A stretch of DNA of 60,270 nt from Amphritea sp. 1_MG-2023 (GTDB taxonomy: Bacteria; Pseudomonadota; Gammaproteobacteria; Pseudomonadales; Balneatricaceae). The translations under genes were made by a program, and so were the position numbers. Under the pieces are notes generated by a model that was not told the origin of the DNA, searched no databases, and saw only the letters and a program-made list of their open reading frames with translations. This document shows positions 1 to 7,710 of this stretch, in pieces (positions within the stretch are counted from its first letter, which is position 1; each line of letters begins with the position of its first letter). The stretch is from contig NZ_JAUOQE010000029.1 in assembly GCF_030547545.1 (NCBI RefSeq), positions 1 to 60,270 of the forward strand, in the 5' to 3' direction.

Positions 1-72
1 TGCCTGTAACTGTTGCCTTGATCTCCAGCTTCTCTGTCAGCCAGAGGCGTAATTGACTTATTCGCACCTTCC
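1..72 (-). mobile_element. IS5-type element, terminal fragment at window start
   Basis: The right-hand end is a full IS5-type terminus, GACTTATTCGCACCTTCC, followed by CTAA at 73-76, which fits the 4-bp YTAR target duplication of the IS5 group. Bases 1-54 match the interior of the 263-bp element at 40977-41239 with one visible difference, so this is the long version and it runs off the left edge. No transposase is visible. The strand given marks the end that carries the AATTACGCC subterminal sequence, which here faces the window interior. The pqqD stop codon lies only 8 bases away. Confidence 0.85.
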
Positions 73-79
73 CTAACGA

Positions 80-406
80 TTAAACGTTGAGCACTGAAAT
101 GAATCCACGTCGCTCAAAATCAGCTAACACATCCAACACATCAAATTCGGTAACATTCTTTAGCGCGGAAAAAGACGCCAGTGAACGGGCAATCTGCGCA
201 CTACTACAGTGACCATCACAGGCCTGTAACGTGATGAGTGAGAGCTGATCGGGAAACACCAACTGTTGCGGGGCTTTCAGCACCCAACGGTTATGTTGAC
301 CATCGAAATATAACTTACAATCCGCCTTGAGTATCGGCGTTAACTCAGGCATCGCAGTAATCATGACAGAGCGCCCTTCTTCTGATGAATGTTTTTGCAA
401 CATCAT
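80..406 (-). CDS. pqqD: PqqD-family peptide chaperone
   Basis: This 108-residue protein matches the PqqD fold: an N-terminal beta region (PELTPILKADCKLYFD, then WVLKAPQQLVFPD) and a winged-helix part with the family pattern LxxCDGxxSxxxIA and an end like DVLDVLADFERRGFI. PqqD binds the precursor peptide PqqA and presents it to the radical SAM enzyme PqqE during PQQ synthesis. It is the last gene of a leftward run with the solute-binding protein and PedF, supporting a role in quinoprotein alcohol oxidation. AGAGG stands just ahead of the first ATG; a second start at 364 is possible. No pqqA, B, C or E is in the window, so a role with another radical SAM peptide system cannot be excluded. An IS5-type element ends 7 bases beyond its stop codon. 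Confidence 0.75.
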   Translation of the reverse strand: MMLQKHSSEEGRSVMITAMPELTPILKADCKLYFDGQHNRWVLKAPQQLVFPDQLSLITLQACDGHCSSAQIARSLASFSALKNVTEFDVLDVLADFERRGFISVLNV

Positions 407-480
407 AAACCTCTGCTACATGGCTGATATCAATGCCTGTCCCGACATCGATTCAGTCATCGACTAAGCGTTATCAACGA

Positions 481-1392
481 CTATTGAGTCACATCCTGAT
501 ATAACCCAGGTAACTCATATCGCAACCCATAAGCGGCATAGATTGATTCAATTTCACCGCTGCGAATCATCTCTTCAACCACAACATCGACCTCATTGCC
601 CAACTGTCGATAGCGTTGTGAAACCGCCATACCAATATCCCACTGCTGCTTACCCATCGCCGGAAAGCCATTTTCAGCGAGCCGATAACGTTGATCGTCT
701 CGCTGACTCATCTGCCAATCGATCTCTGCGCGCATTCCCATCACCGCATCCACCTTACCTGCCACCATCGCCTCAAAGGCTGCGGCATTATTAAAGAAGT
801 GAATGGTATTTTTGCGCATTCGCCCAGCAAACGCGGAGGTTAGATAAAAATCCGGCAAACTATCTATCTCGACCCCAATACGGTGGTATTGAAACACCGC
901 GACCGTGCTAACCCGCTCGATTTTTTCGCTATCGAAAGCGACCTGCCAGCGCTCCCGTTGATACGGGCCAAATAACACCACCTGATCGTTGATGAGCAAG
1001 CCTTGACCGTCACGCTGAAAGGCATATTCCCGGTCATAGGGTACCCGCATCATGACATCGGCAAGATGCTTGCGCGCCAAGGGATTGGCTTCATCCTTAT
1101 CGAGGTAGTGCCCCTTCCAGACACTGTTACGTAAATCATCACTCAGGGTTTCATCGGGCGTAATCCAGTGCACCGCCATCTGCAGATCAAACGCCGCAGC
1201 GATACGTCGCCCTATCTCGATATCGACGCCCGCAGGCTCACCTTGCTCATCGATAAATGAGTAAGGCGGGAAATCTTTATAAGCGCCAATATAAATAACA
1301 CCGCTATCCACGACATCATCAAAATGGCGCGCCTGAGCCGTACCGATGCAACTCAGGGCAAATACGACTAACAGGGCAACAAAGCGCATCAT
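481..1392 (-). CDS. quinoprotein-associated periplasmic solute-binding protein
   Basis: The protein has about 303 residues with a signal peptide ending near AQA-R and the type-3 solute-binding start GAYKDFPPYSFIDEQGEPAGVDIEIG. It fits the family found beside PQQ-dependent alcohol dehydrogenases (MoxJ/XoxJ-like, TIGR03871). Members are periplasmic and are thought to help maturation or activation of the quinoprotein rather than import. AAAGGAG precedes two adjacent ATG codons; the second (1389) has the better spacing. It lies 9 bases downstream of pedF and 74 bases upstream of pqqD, so the three are probably cotranscribed. The exact partner dehydrogenase is not in this window. Confidence 0.8.
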   Translation of the reverse strand: MMRFVALLVVFALSCIGTAQARHFDDVVDSGVIYIGAYKDFPPYSFIDEQGEPAGVDIEIGRRIAAAFDLQMAVHWITPDETLSDDLRNSVWKGHYLDKDEANPLARKHLADVMMRVPYDREYAFQRDGQGLLINDQVVLFGPYQRERWQVAFDSEKIERVSTVAVFQYHRIGVEIDSLPDFYLTSAFAGRMRKNTIHFFNNAAAFEAMVAGKVDAVMGMRAEIDWQMSQRDDQRYRLAENGFPAMGKQQWDIGMAVSQRYRQLGNEVDVVVEEMIRSGEIESIYAAYGLRYELPGLYQDVTQ

Positions 1393-1401
1393 CGGCTCCT
1401 T

Positions 1402-1845
1402 TTATTCGGTGGTGGCAACAGTTTCTAACCATGAACGAATCGCCCACAACGCTTCTTGATTCAGATAATCCGCCATTTTTGGCATATACACTCGACCATC
1501 ACGCACGGCACCGTTAATAACACGGTATTTAAACCACTCATCGCCTTCAATACCGGGCTCTAGGTAGCGCAAATCGGGTGCAATTCCCCCAGAAACGCCT
1601 TCGAGACCATGACACCGAGCACAGTTTTGAGTGTAAGCAGAAAAACCAATTTCAACCGCCGCCGCATGATTTTCATAATCTTGGCCGTAGGGGTTTTCCT
1701 CTAACCATTCTTCACCCAGAGGCTTCAGTAGATGCGTATCAATGGCTTGCGGAGTTACATCACCATGCGCCATAACTTGCGCCGACAACAGCATAGAAAG
1801 TGAACCTGCAGCAATAACACCCAGAGTTTTCGTTGGCATTCTCAT
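1402..1845 (-). CDS. pedF: cytochrome c-550 PedF
   Basis: A 147-residue secreted c-type cytochrome with signal peptide (cleavage near VMA-H), a single CxxCH haem site (NCARCHGLEG, near residue 75) and a distal methionine candidate in VYMPKMADY. The mature start HGDVTPQAIDTHLLKPLGEEW and GGIAPDLR follow the PedF family, the electron acceptor of PQQ-dependent alcohol dehydrogenases in pseudomonads. It should pass electrons in the periplasm from the quinoprotein to the respiratory chain. It is the first gene of the leftward pedF-SBP-pqqD unit. A perfect AGTACC/GGTACT dyad sits about 155 bases upstream. Confidence 0.87.
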   Translation of the reverse strand: MRMPTKTLGVIAAGSLSMLLSAQVMAHGDVTPQAIDTHLLKPLGEEWLEENPYGQDYENHAAAVEIGFSAYTQNCARCHGLEGVSGGIAPDLRYLEPGIEGDEWFKYRVINGAVRDGRVYMPKMADYLNQEALWAIRSWLETVATTE

Positions 1846-1999
1846 TTACATCACCAGTCTTATTAGAGTTTTTAAAATCTCAGATCTTGCGGCTCTGATA
1901 GTGACTGACAAGTCATTCAGAAAACCGGTAGATCTCTATGGGTTTGATAATAGAACGGGAAGGTAAAGCGTCTGAATTCTGCTTTGGTGCTGAAAAACC

Positions 2000-2013
2000 A
2001 GTACCTTGGTACT
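2000..2013. promoter_or_regulatory. AGTACC-TT-GGTACT dyad upstream of pedF
   Basis: A perfect 6-bp inverted repeat with a 2-bp centre (AGTACCTTGGTACT), about 155 bases upstream of the pedF start. Related 14-mers occur at 3884-3897, 9963-9976, 14955-14968 and 15098-15111. It is a candidate operator for the AgmR-type regulator at 10345; that assignment is inference. Confidence 0.45.
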
Positions 2014-2087
2014 AAGCCAGATGCCAAATAAAGAAATAATTATTAAATATCAATATGTTATAAAATACATACATAAAAAATGAGCTA

Positions 2088-2116
2088 TCGAAGTAGAGCC
2101 AGCGTCTCTACTTCGA
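2088..2116. terminator. bidirectional hairpin terminator
   Basis: TCGAAGTAGAG and CTCTACTTCGA form a perfect 11-bp stem with a 7-base loop. The right side is followed by GTTTTTC, and on the opposite strand the stem is followed by a T-run (complement of AAAAAA at about 2075-2081). It could end leftward transcripts from the Sel1 gene before pedF begins. Confidence 0.7.
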
Positions 2117-2159
2117 GTTTTTCACTAACTGATTCGGCCCACCATTTATGCACACCAAA

Positions 2160-2300
2160 CTAGGCGAGTAAAACCACCTTCCTCAGATCTATGTAAAAGA
2201 GTTGCCGATGATCCGGACTTCGATCCGATACATGAAAGGCATACGAAAAAACTGGGGTTAAAATCACGCCGATGAGAACAATTGAACAAATAATGTTCAT
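2160..2300 (-). CDS. possible small membrane peptide
   Basis: A 46-codon ORF, starting MNIICSIVLIGVILTPVFSY, has a hydrophobic N-terminus that could be a signal peptide or membrane helix, then a short polar tail. Only a weak AGAG lies ahead of the ATG. The frame is open upstream to 2450 but overlaps the Sel1 gene there. No family is recognised; it could be chance. Confidence 0.25.
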   Translation of the reverse strand: MNIICSIVLIGVILTPVFSYAFHVSDRSPDHRQLFYIDLRKVVLLA

Positions 2301-2374
2301 CTCTAGTAATGAGCCCTTAATACAGTAATCTAACAAAAAAAGTTTTTTAACGGGGCCACATCCCCCTTTACTTG

Positions 2375-3193
2375 TTAATCGGCGCTGCCGGAGGCCGATA
2401 ATGTATCCAATGCAGGCTGGTAGTACTGAGCCGCGGCACGGTGTAGCCATAAATCAGCTAAGACTCGATTCTGCACCTGCCCTACTCCAGTTTGATACAT
2501 CACTGAAAGAGCATACTGCGCTTCGGCATTTCCGCCCTCTGCCGCTCTCATAAATAATTGAGCTGCTCGGCTAATATCTCTCTCCACACCCAAACCACTC
2601 TCATACAGCCAGGCAAGCCTGGTTGCCGCAGTCAGGTTGACCGGATCACTCTCTACCAATTGCTGCAAATGCTGAATCGCAGCGCCTGTTTCACCCTGAA
2701 TAAGTAGCGCCTCGACTGCTCGTAATGGATCATCAGACTGTTCATCGCGGCTCAGTGTAGCCAGCCGTTCTGCTGCATCCTCATCACCATCGATCGCGGC
2801 CACAGAGAGCCAGTGCCGGGCTTTGGTTGCATCATTCAGATCCGGATGATGCAGATAAAGAAGACCTAACTGATAAGCCGCAGAACGGCTTCCCAGCCGC
2901 CCCGCTTCGCTATAGAGACTCACCGCTTCAGTAATATTTTTTTCAACACTGAGTCCCTGTACAGAGAGGTTGCCCAGATTAAACAGCGCTTCTGCCCGAC
3001 CACTTCCTCCGGTGGCCCGCCACATCATCCGGGCCAGCTCATGATGCCCCATCTTATACTCGGCATAAGCCATATAGAGTTTTATCCGAGGGGCCGCCTG
3101 CAGAAACGCTTCTGAAAGTTCAGGCTCCTTTGCCTGAACCGGCACCTGAACAGAAAGTGATAACAGCAGAAGAAAAGCAGACAACCGCTTCAT
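2375..3193 (-). CDS. Sel1-repeat (TPR-like) periplasmic protein
   Basis: A 272-residue protein with a signal peptide (hydrophobic core, cleavage near VQA-K) and several Sel1-like repeats, visible as GRAEALFNLGNLSVQG, GSRSAAYQLGLLYLHH, NLTAATRLAWLYESGLG and GNAEAQYALSVMYQTGVG. Such solenoids act as protein-binding scaffolds; the specific function is unknown. The position between the pedF group and the cupredoxin-fold gene suggests it belongs to the quinoprotein alcohol-oxidation set. A 94-bp MITE begins 29 bases upstream of its start codon, so the native promoter may be displaced or the gene may be read from the cupredoxin transcript. A terminator-like hairpin lies about 260 bases downstream. 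Confidence 0.75.
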   Translation of the reverse strand: MKRLSAFLLLLSLSVQVPVQAKEPELSEAFLQAAPRIKLYMAYAEYKMGHHELARMMWRATGGSGRAEALFNLGNLSVQGLSVEKNITEAVSLYSEAGRLGSRSAAYQLGLLYLHHPDLNDATKARHWLSVAAIDGDEDAAERLATLSRDEQSDDPLRAVEALLIQGETGAAIQHLQQLVESDPVNLTAATRLAWLYESGLGVERDISRAAQLFMRAAEGGNAEAQYALSVMYQTGVGQVQNRVLADLWLHRAAAQYYQPALDTLSASGSAD

Positions 3194-3221
3194 CGCAACC
3201 TCCGTAACTCTCTTTTTCTAA

Positions 3222-3315
3222 GGAAGGTGCGAATAAGTCAATTACGCCTCTGGCTTTCGCGTATCTGGCCATTCTAATGTCCGCAGAGAACATAACGGAC
3301 TTATTCGCACCTTCC
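3222..3315 (+). mobile_element. 94-bp IS5-type MITE, copy A
   Basis: The element has perfect 18-bp terminal inverted repeats (GGAAGGTGCGAATAAGTC) and is flanked by CTAA at 3218-3221 and 3316-3319, a YTAR target duplication as made by the IS5 group. It is identical to copies at 34661 and 42209. No coding capacity. It separates the Sel1 gene from the cupredoxin gene. Confidence 0.92.
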
Positions 3316-3363
3316 CTAAAGCAAAAACGGGCGGTATAACCGCCTGCTTCACATCTGTATCGC

Positions 3364-3387
3364 TGCTTACTTCACTGCTTACTTCAC
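3364..3387. repeat. 12-bp tandem duplication over a stop codon
   Basis: TGCTTACTTCAC occurs twice in direct succession. The second copy carries the stop codon and last codons of the cupredoxin-fold gene; the first copy repeats the same Val-Lys-stop sequence just downstream, so the duplication left the protein unchanged. Confidence 0.9.
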
Positions 3388-3819
3388 TACAAACTCACCA
3401 ACCATGCCCTTGTTTTGCAGGCCATCAGCATAAAATTCAAACTTACCCGGTTTAATCGGTACAAAGTAGATCTCAGCGCTGCCTTCATCTTCAAATTCAA
3501 GCTCAGTCAGGCCAACCGCTTTAATCTCCATACCACCGGCTTCAACCTTACGCAGAAAGACAGATGTAAAGAATTCAGGCGCCTGTAATGCATACTCTTT
3601 AAGACCACTGGAGATGATCTCCAGCTTGTAGGCGGTACCGGTTTCCAGCTCATAGGTTTTCTGAGAAAAGCTGTAATCACTCTCTTCACTTCCCATCACC
3701 AGATCAGGCAGAGCAACAGGCTTACGGGTCAGATCACCCTTTGCCATAGACAGATGACTAAAGGCCATCGCCCCGGTTACTAACATTACAGCCGACATTG
3801 TTTTTATCATTGTTTTCAT
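3379..3819 (-). CDS. cupredoxin-fold periplasmic protein lacking copper ligands
   Basis: About 146 residues from the ATG at 3819, chosen because GAGG precedes it at good spacing (the upstream ATG at 3834 has no Shine-Dalgarno). A signal peptide ends near SMA-K. The body is beta-rich and ends IYFVPIKPGKFEFYADGLQNKGMVGEFVV, which follows a plastocyanin/azurin-like C-terminus. Where copper proteins carry Cys and His (pattern like FxCxxPGHxxGMxG), this one has Ala and Gln/Asn; no Cys or His is seen in the mature part. It is therefore probably not a blue-copper electron carrier. It is divergent from the binding-protein gene at 3975 and shares the alcohol-oxidation locus; it may be a structural partner or carry a non-copper function. 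Confidence 0.7.
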   Translation of the reverse strand: MKTMIKTMSAVMLVTGAMAFSHLSMAKGDLTRKPVALPDLVMGSEESDYSFSQKTYELETGTAYKLEIISSGLKEYALQAPEFFTSVFLRKVEAGGMEIKAVGLTELEFEDEGSAEIYFVPIKPGKFEFYADGLQNKGMVGEFVVK

Positions 3820-3879
3820 TGCACAGAACCTCATTGTTTGTCTTTTCCTTATCTATGCTAAGGCGCTGTGAATTTTTAA

Positions 3880-3901
3880 AAATAGTACTTGAGAACTATT
3901 T
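3880..3901. promoter_or_regulatory. inverted repeat in divergent promoter
   Basis: AAATAGT and ACTATTT form a perfect 7-bp dyad with an 8-base spacer, between the cupredoxin gene and the divergent ABC binding-protein gene. The inner 14-mer AGTACTTGAGAACT (3884-3897) resembles the dyad upstream of pedF. Candidate site for the AgmR-type regulator, by inference. Confidence 0.45.
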
Positions 3902-3974
3902 GAACAATACTTTCTTCATATTTATTCCGCCCACACTTCCCCCTATTCTGAACGGGTAGCGTATGGAGTAAAAA

Positions 3975-5153
3975 ATGAAAATAATTAGAAAAACTGCCCT
4001 TATACTGGCCATCTTGCTACCTGCATTAGCTCAGGCGAGTGAGACTTTAACGATCAGAATCGGCTTTATCGCTTACCACCCTGATCAAGGCCCTGTTCTG
4101 TCCAACCTGATCCCCGAGCCTAAAGATCGAGGCTTTAAAGGGGCTGAACTAGGCATCAAAGACAACAACACGACCGGCCGCTTTCTGAAGCAGAAATTTA
4201 ACCTTGCCAGCGAATTGGCTGAGTCACCCGAACAGGTAAGCAGCATTGCTCAGGGCTGGTTGGATCAGGGTATTAAACTGCTGGTTGCCGACCTTCCAGC
4301 CACCCAGCTGACACAACTCGTAGATCTGGCAACAAAGCATGGCGCGGCTGTTTTTAATGCCGGAAGCTATGCCAATGAACTGCGGAGCAAGCAGTGCCTG
4401 AAGAACACCCTTCATACCCTGCCCAGTCGGGCGATGCTTACTGATGCGTTAGCGCAATGGGCCAACGCCAAGCGGCTCAGCGACTGGCTGATTATTAGAG
4501 GGGATACCCCAGAAGATATCGCTTATGCAGATTCTTTAAAACGCAGCAGTAAACGCTTCGGTATCAACGTGATTGAAGAGAAAACTTGGGACTTTGATAC
4601 CGACCTGCGTCGTACGGCTCAAAAAGAGTTGCCCCTATTTACCCAGACCGCTGAGTATGACTTAGTGGTAGTTGCCGATGAGCGAGGTGATTTTGGTGAG
4701 TATGTTCAATACAACACCTGGTACCCTCGCCCCGTCGCCGGCACTCAAGGTTTAACCCCAGTGGCATGGCACCGAGTGGTCGAACAGTGGGGTGCGGCTC
4801 AGTTACAGAGCCGCTTTGAAAAACTCAGCTCCCGCTGGATGAACGATAAGGACTATGCCGCTTGGGCGGCAGTTCGCTCTATTGGTGAAGCGGTGACTCA
4901 GACCCGATCCGACTCTCCTGAAGAGCTGTTCAGCTTCATCACTTCAGACAAATTTCAGTTAGCCGGCTTTAAAGGCCGCAAACTGAATTACCGACTCTGG
5001 AGTGGTCAGCTGCGTCAGCCGATACCGATGGTCCACCCCAAATCACTGGTTTCACAACCCCCTCTGGAAGGCTTTCTACACCCGGTTACTGAACTGGATA
5101 CACTAGGCTTTGATAAACCTGAATCTCAATGTCAGGTTAGCTTCAGTAACTGA
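3975..5153 (+). CDS. ABC-type binding protein of the PQQ alcohol dehydrogenase system
   Basis: A 392-residue periplasmic protein with signal peptide (ALAQA-S) and a periplasmic-binding-protein type 1 fold: RIGFIAYHPDQGPV, then GAELGIKDNNTTG and QGWLDQGIKLLVADLPATQ. It matches the family found only beside PQQ-dependent alcohol dehydrogenases (TIGR03863). With the next three genes it forms an ABC-type unit of unclear substrate; in Pseudomonas putida the matching ped ABC genes have been linked to alcohol efflux. GGAG stands six bases ahead of the ATG. It heads a tight rightward operon. Confidence 0.82.
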   Translation: MKIIRKTALILAILLPALAQASETLTIRIGFIAYHPDQGPVLSNLIPEPKDRGFKGAELGIKDNNTTGRFLKQKFNLASELAESPEQVSSIAQGWLDQGIKLLVADLPATQLTQLVDLATKHGAAVFNAGSYANELRSKQCLKNTLHTLPSRAMLTDALAQWANAKRLSDWLIIRGDTPEDIAYADSLKRSSKRFGINVIEEKTWDFDTDLRRTAQKELPLFTQTAEYDLVVVADERGDFGEYVQYNTWYPRPVAGTQGLTPVAWHRVVEQWGAAQLQSRFEKLSSRWMNDKDYAAWAAVRSIGEAVTQTRSDSPEELFSFITSDKFQLAGFKGRKLNYRLWSGQLRQPIPMVHPKSLVSQPPLEGFLHPVTELDTLGFDKPESQCQVSFSN

Positions 5154-5192
5154 TTAAGCTTTTAACCATAAGAAAATAATAGGTATTGTTTT

Positions 5193-6176
5193 ATGAAAAC
5201 GGTTAAATCGACACTTAAACCTCTGGCTGCAGCTGTTCTAAGCGGTGCTTTGCTCAGTACACCGGCATGGGCTGAAACGGCCTATGTATCCAACGAGAAA
5301 GATGACACCCTCTCGATTATCGATCTGGATACCATGGAAGTCACTGCAACCCTGGACGTAGGCGAACGTCCACGCGGGATTATCTTTAACCGGGACCGAA
5401 CCAAACTGTACATCTGTGCCAGTGATTCCGATACTGTTCAGATTATGGATCTGAAAGATCACACCATCATTGGCGAACTACCATCCGGTGAAGATCCGGA
5501 ACAGTTTGCCCTGCATCCCGATGACCGCCGTCTCTATATTGCCAACGAAGATGACGCTCTGGTAACAGTAGTGGATACCGTAACCTTCGAGGTGCTGGCA
5601 CAGGTCGACGTCGGTGTTGAGCCGGAAGGGATGGCCGTCAGCCCCGATGGAAAGTGGGCGCTAAGTACCAGCGAAACCACCAATATGGTTCACTGGATCG
5701 ATACTGAAACCCACGAGCTGGTTGATAATACACTGGTTGATCAGCGCCCACGCCATGTCGAGTTTAATCAACAGGGGGATATCGTCTGGGTATCCGCTGA
5801 AATTGGCGGCACGGTGTCCGTTATTGATGTCGACAGCCGTCAAATCACACGTAAGTTAACGTTCAACATAAAAGGCATTCATCCTGACAAAGTTCAGCCT
5901 GTTGGCGTCAAACTCACCGACGATGGCCGCTATGCCTTTGTTGCGCTCGGGCCTGCCAATCACATCGCCGTGGTCGATGCGAAAACCTATGAAGTACTCG
6001 ACTATCTATTAGTGGGCCGCCGTGTCTGGCATATGGATTTCAATAGCGATCAGAGCATGCTGCTCACCACTAACGGTATCAGCGGTGATGTCTCGGTCAT
6101 TGATATCGATGACATGAAGGTGATCAAATCCATCAAAGTGGGCCGCTACCCTTGGGGTGTGCGAATCAAACCTTGA
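5193..6176 (+). CDS. YVTN-type beta-propeller protein of PQQ locus
   Basis: A 327-residue exported protein with signal peptide (PAWA-E) and about seven propeller blades with the YVTN pattern: AYVSNEKDDTLSIIDLDT, RLYIANEDDALVTVVDT and AFVALGPANHIAVVDAKT. It fits the PQQ-catabolism-associated beta-propeller family (TIGR03866). It likely works in the periplasm with the binding protein upstream. It lies 39 bases after that gene and 14 bases before the ATPase gene. Confidence 0.82.
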   Translation: MKTVKSTLKPLAAAVLSGALLSTPAWAETAYVSNEKDDTLSIIDLDTMEVTATLDVGERPRGIIFNRDRTKLYICASDSDTVQIMDLKDHTIIGELPSGEDPEQFALHPDDRRLYIANEDDALVTVVDTVTFEVLAQVDVGVEPEGMAVSPDGKWALSTSETTNMVHWIDTETHELVDNTLVDQRPRHVEFNQQGDIVWVSAEIGGTVSVIDVDSRQITRKLTFNIKGIHPDKVQPVGVKLTDDGRYAFVALGPANHIAVVDAKTYEVLDYLLVGRRVWHMDFNSDQSMLLTTNGISGDVSVIDIDDMKVIKSIKVGRYPWGVRIKP

Positions 6177-6190
6177 TCAGGACAAACGCC

Positions 6191-6916
6191 ATGAGCATCG
6201 ACATCCGCAACCTCAGTTTCAGCTATGGCTCGCTCTTGGCACTAGAGGATATTAACCTGACGCTCCAGGAGGGGCGTTTTAACGCGCTATTAGGGCCTAA
6301 TGGAGCAGGTAAAAGCACACTCTTTGCTTTGCTGACACGCTTATATGCCTTACAAAGCGGCGATATTAGCATTGCTGGCCACAGTATCGCCCAGCATCCT
6401 GCACAGGTGATGCGAAAACTGGGCGTTGTATTCCAACAAAGTACCCTAGACCTAGACCTCACTGTCGCCCAAAACCTCTACTATCATGCGGCACTGCACG
6501 GTATGTCAAAACGACAGGCACGACCGCGTATTAGCGAACAACTGGCACGCTTTGATTTGCAGGATCGGCTCGATGAGAAAGTGCGCCATCTCAACGGTGG
6601 TCACCGTCGACGAGTCGAAATCGCCCGCGCTTTGCTACATAAACCCGAAATTTTATTACTCGATGAACCCAGTGTCGGGCTTGACCCCGCCACCCGTGAA
6701 TCTCTCAATCAACATATTCGACAGCTGTGTCAAACAGAGCAACTCACCGCATTCTGGGCAACCCATTTAATGGAAGAAGTACAGAGCGATGATCTAGTTA
6801 CCATTCTATTTAAAGGCAAAGTACTCGCCAGTGATACTGCCGCCCAACTCTGTCAGCAACATCGGTGTGCCGATATCAGTAGTTTATTTCGGTCACTGAC
6901 AGGAGTCACAGAATGA
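6191..6916 (+). CDS. ABC transporter ATP-binding protein, PQQ-ADH associated
   Basis: A 241-residue ATPase from the ATG at 6191, which has AGGAC just upstream; a longer in-frame start at 6152 overlaps the previous gene and lacks support. Walker A (GPNGAGKSTL), Walker B (ILLLDEPSVGLD) and the H-loop (WATHLMEE) are present. The signature motif is unusual, LNGGHRRRVEIARAL, with Asn replacing the usual Ser; that form is typical of this PQQ-associated ATPase group (TIGR03864, from memory). It powers the PedC permease encoded next, with which it overlaps by 4 bases. Confidence 0.85.
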   Translation: MSIDIRNLSFSYGSLLALEDINLTLQEGRFNALLGPNGAGKSTLFALLTRLYALQSGDISIAGHSIAQHPAQVMRKLGVVFQQSTLDLDLTVAQNLYYHAALHGMSKRQARPRISEQLARFDLQDRLDEKVRHLNGGHRRRVEIARALLHKPEILLLDEPSVGLDPATRESLNQHIRQLCQTEQLTAFWATHLMEEVQSDDLVTILFKGKVLASDTAAQLCQQHRCADISSLFRSLTGVTE

Positions 6917-7710
6917 CGTTTCGGGATCTACTCATCTGCTTCAACGGCTTATTACAACGAGAGTTGTTACGCTTTATTCATCAACGGTCACGCTTCTTTA
7001 GTGCGCTCGTTAGGCCGTTACTCTGGTTAGTCGTGTTTGCCTCTGGCTTTCGCGCGGCACTGGGCATCGCCATCATCGAACCCTATGAAACCTATATCAC
7101 TTACGAGGTTTATATCGTACCCGGCTTATGCGCCATGATTATTTTATTCAACGGCATGCAGAGTTCACTATCGATGGTCTATGATCGTGAGATGGGCAGC
7201 ATGCGCGTGTTATTGATCAGTCCCATGCCAAGACCTTTTCTCCTGCTTGCCAAACTCCTCGCAACCTCATTAGTCTCGTTACTACAAGTCTATGGTTTTC
7301 TGCTAATTGCCTGGTGCTGGGGCGTTGAGGCCCCCCTTTGGGGCTATCTAACCGCCCTGCCCGCATTCTTAATGGTGGCCATGATGCTCAGCGCGATCGG
7401 TCTATTCATTTCGGCCAAGATCAAACAGTTAGAAAACTTTGCCGGGGTGATGAACTTTGTTATTTTTCCGATGTTCTTTCTCTCTTCTGCCCTCTACCCT
7501 CTATGGAAGATGCGCGAAGCCAATGAGTGGTTATATTGGGTTTGTGCTTGGAACCCATTTACGCATGGTGTCGAACTGATTCGCTTTGCGCTGTATCAGC
7601 AGTGGCACAGCGAAGCACTTATCATTGTCTGCCTGGTGACACTCGTCGCATCGGTACTCGCCGTCACGGGCTTTCAACCTCAGCAGGGGATGGGTAAACG
7701 GTCGCGCTGA
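6913..7710 (+). CDS. pedC: PedC-type ABC-2 permease
   Basis: A 265-residue ABC-2 membrane protein with six predicted helices and the family signature region PGLCAMIILFNGMQSSLSMVYDREMGSMRVLL. It matches the alcohol ABC transporter permease PedC. With the ATPase it probably forms an exporter in the inner membrane. Its start overlaps the ATPase stop (ATGA). Its last 47 bases overlap the 3' end of the convergent GGDEF gene, so the two transcripts are antisense to each other there. Confidence 0.83.
   Translation: MTFRDLLICFNGLLQRELLRFIHQRSRFFSALVRPLLWLVVFASGFRAALGIAIIEPYETYITYEVYIVPGLCAMIILFNGMQSSLSMVYDREMGSMRVLLISPMPRPFLLLAKLLATSLVSLLQVYGFLLIAWCWGVEAPLWGYLTALPAFLMVAMMLSAIGLFISAKIKQLENFAGVMNFVIFPMFFLSSALYPLWKMREANEWLYWVCAWNPFTHGVELIRFALYQQWHSEALIIVCLVTLVASVLAVTGFQPQQGMGKRSR

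Larger units (their letters stand above)
1846..2374. other. 529-bp gap upstream of pedF
   Basis: The gap holds the likely pedF promoter region, an AT-rich stretch (about 2035-2080), a dyad at 2000-2013, a bidirectional terminator-like hairpin at 2088-2116 and one possible small ORF at 2160-2300. Nothing else convincing was seen. Confidence 0.6.

Noticed and set aside
2160-2450. full 96-codon frame overlapping the Sel1 gene
   Set aside because: The first 50 codons overlap the Sel1 gene in another frame and do not resemble protein; only the last 46 codons were kept, as a weak candidate.
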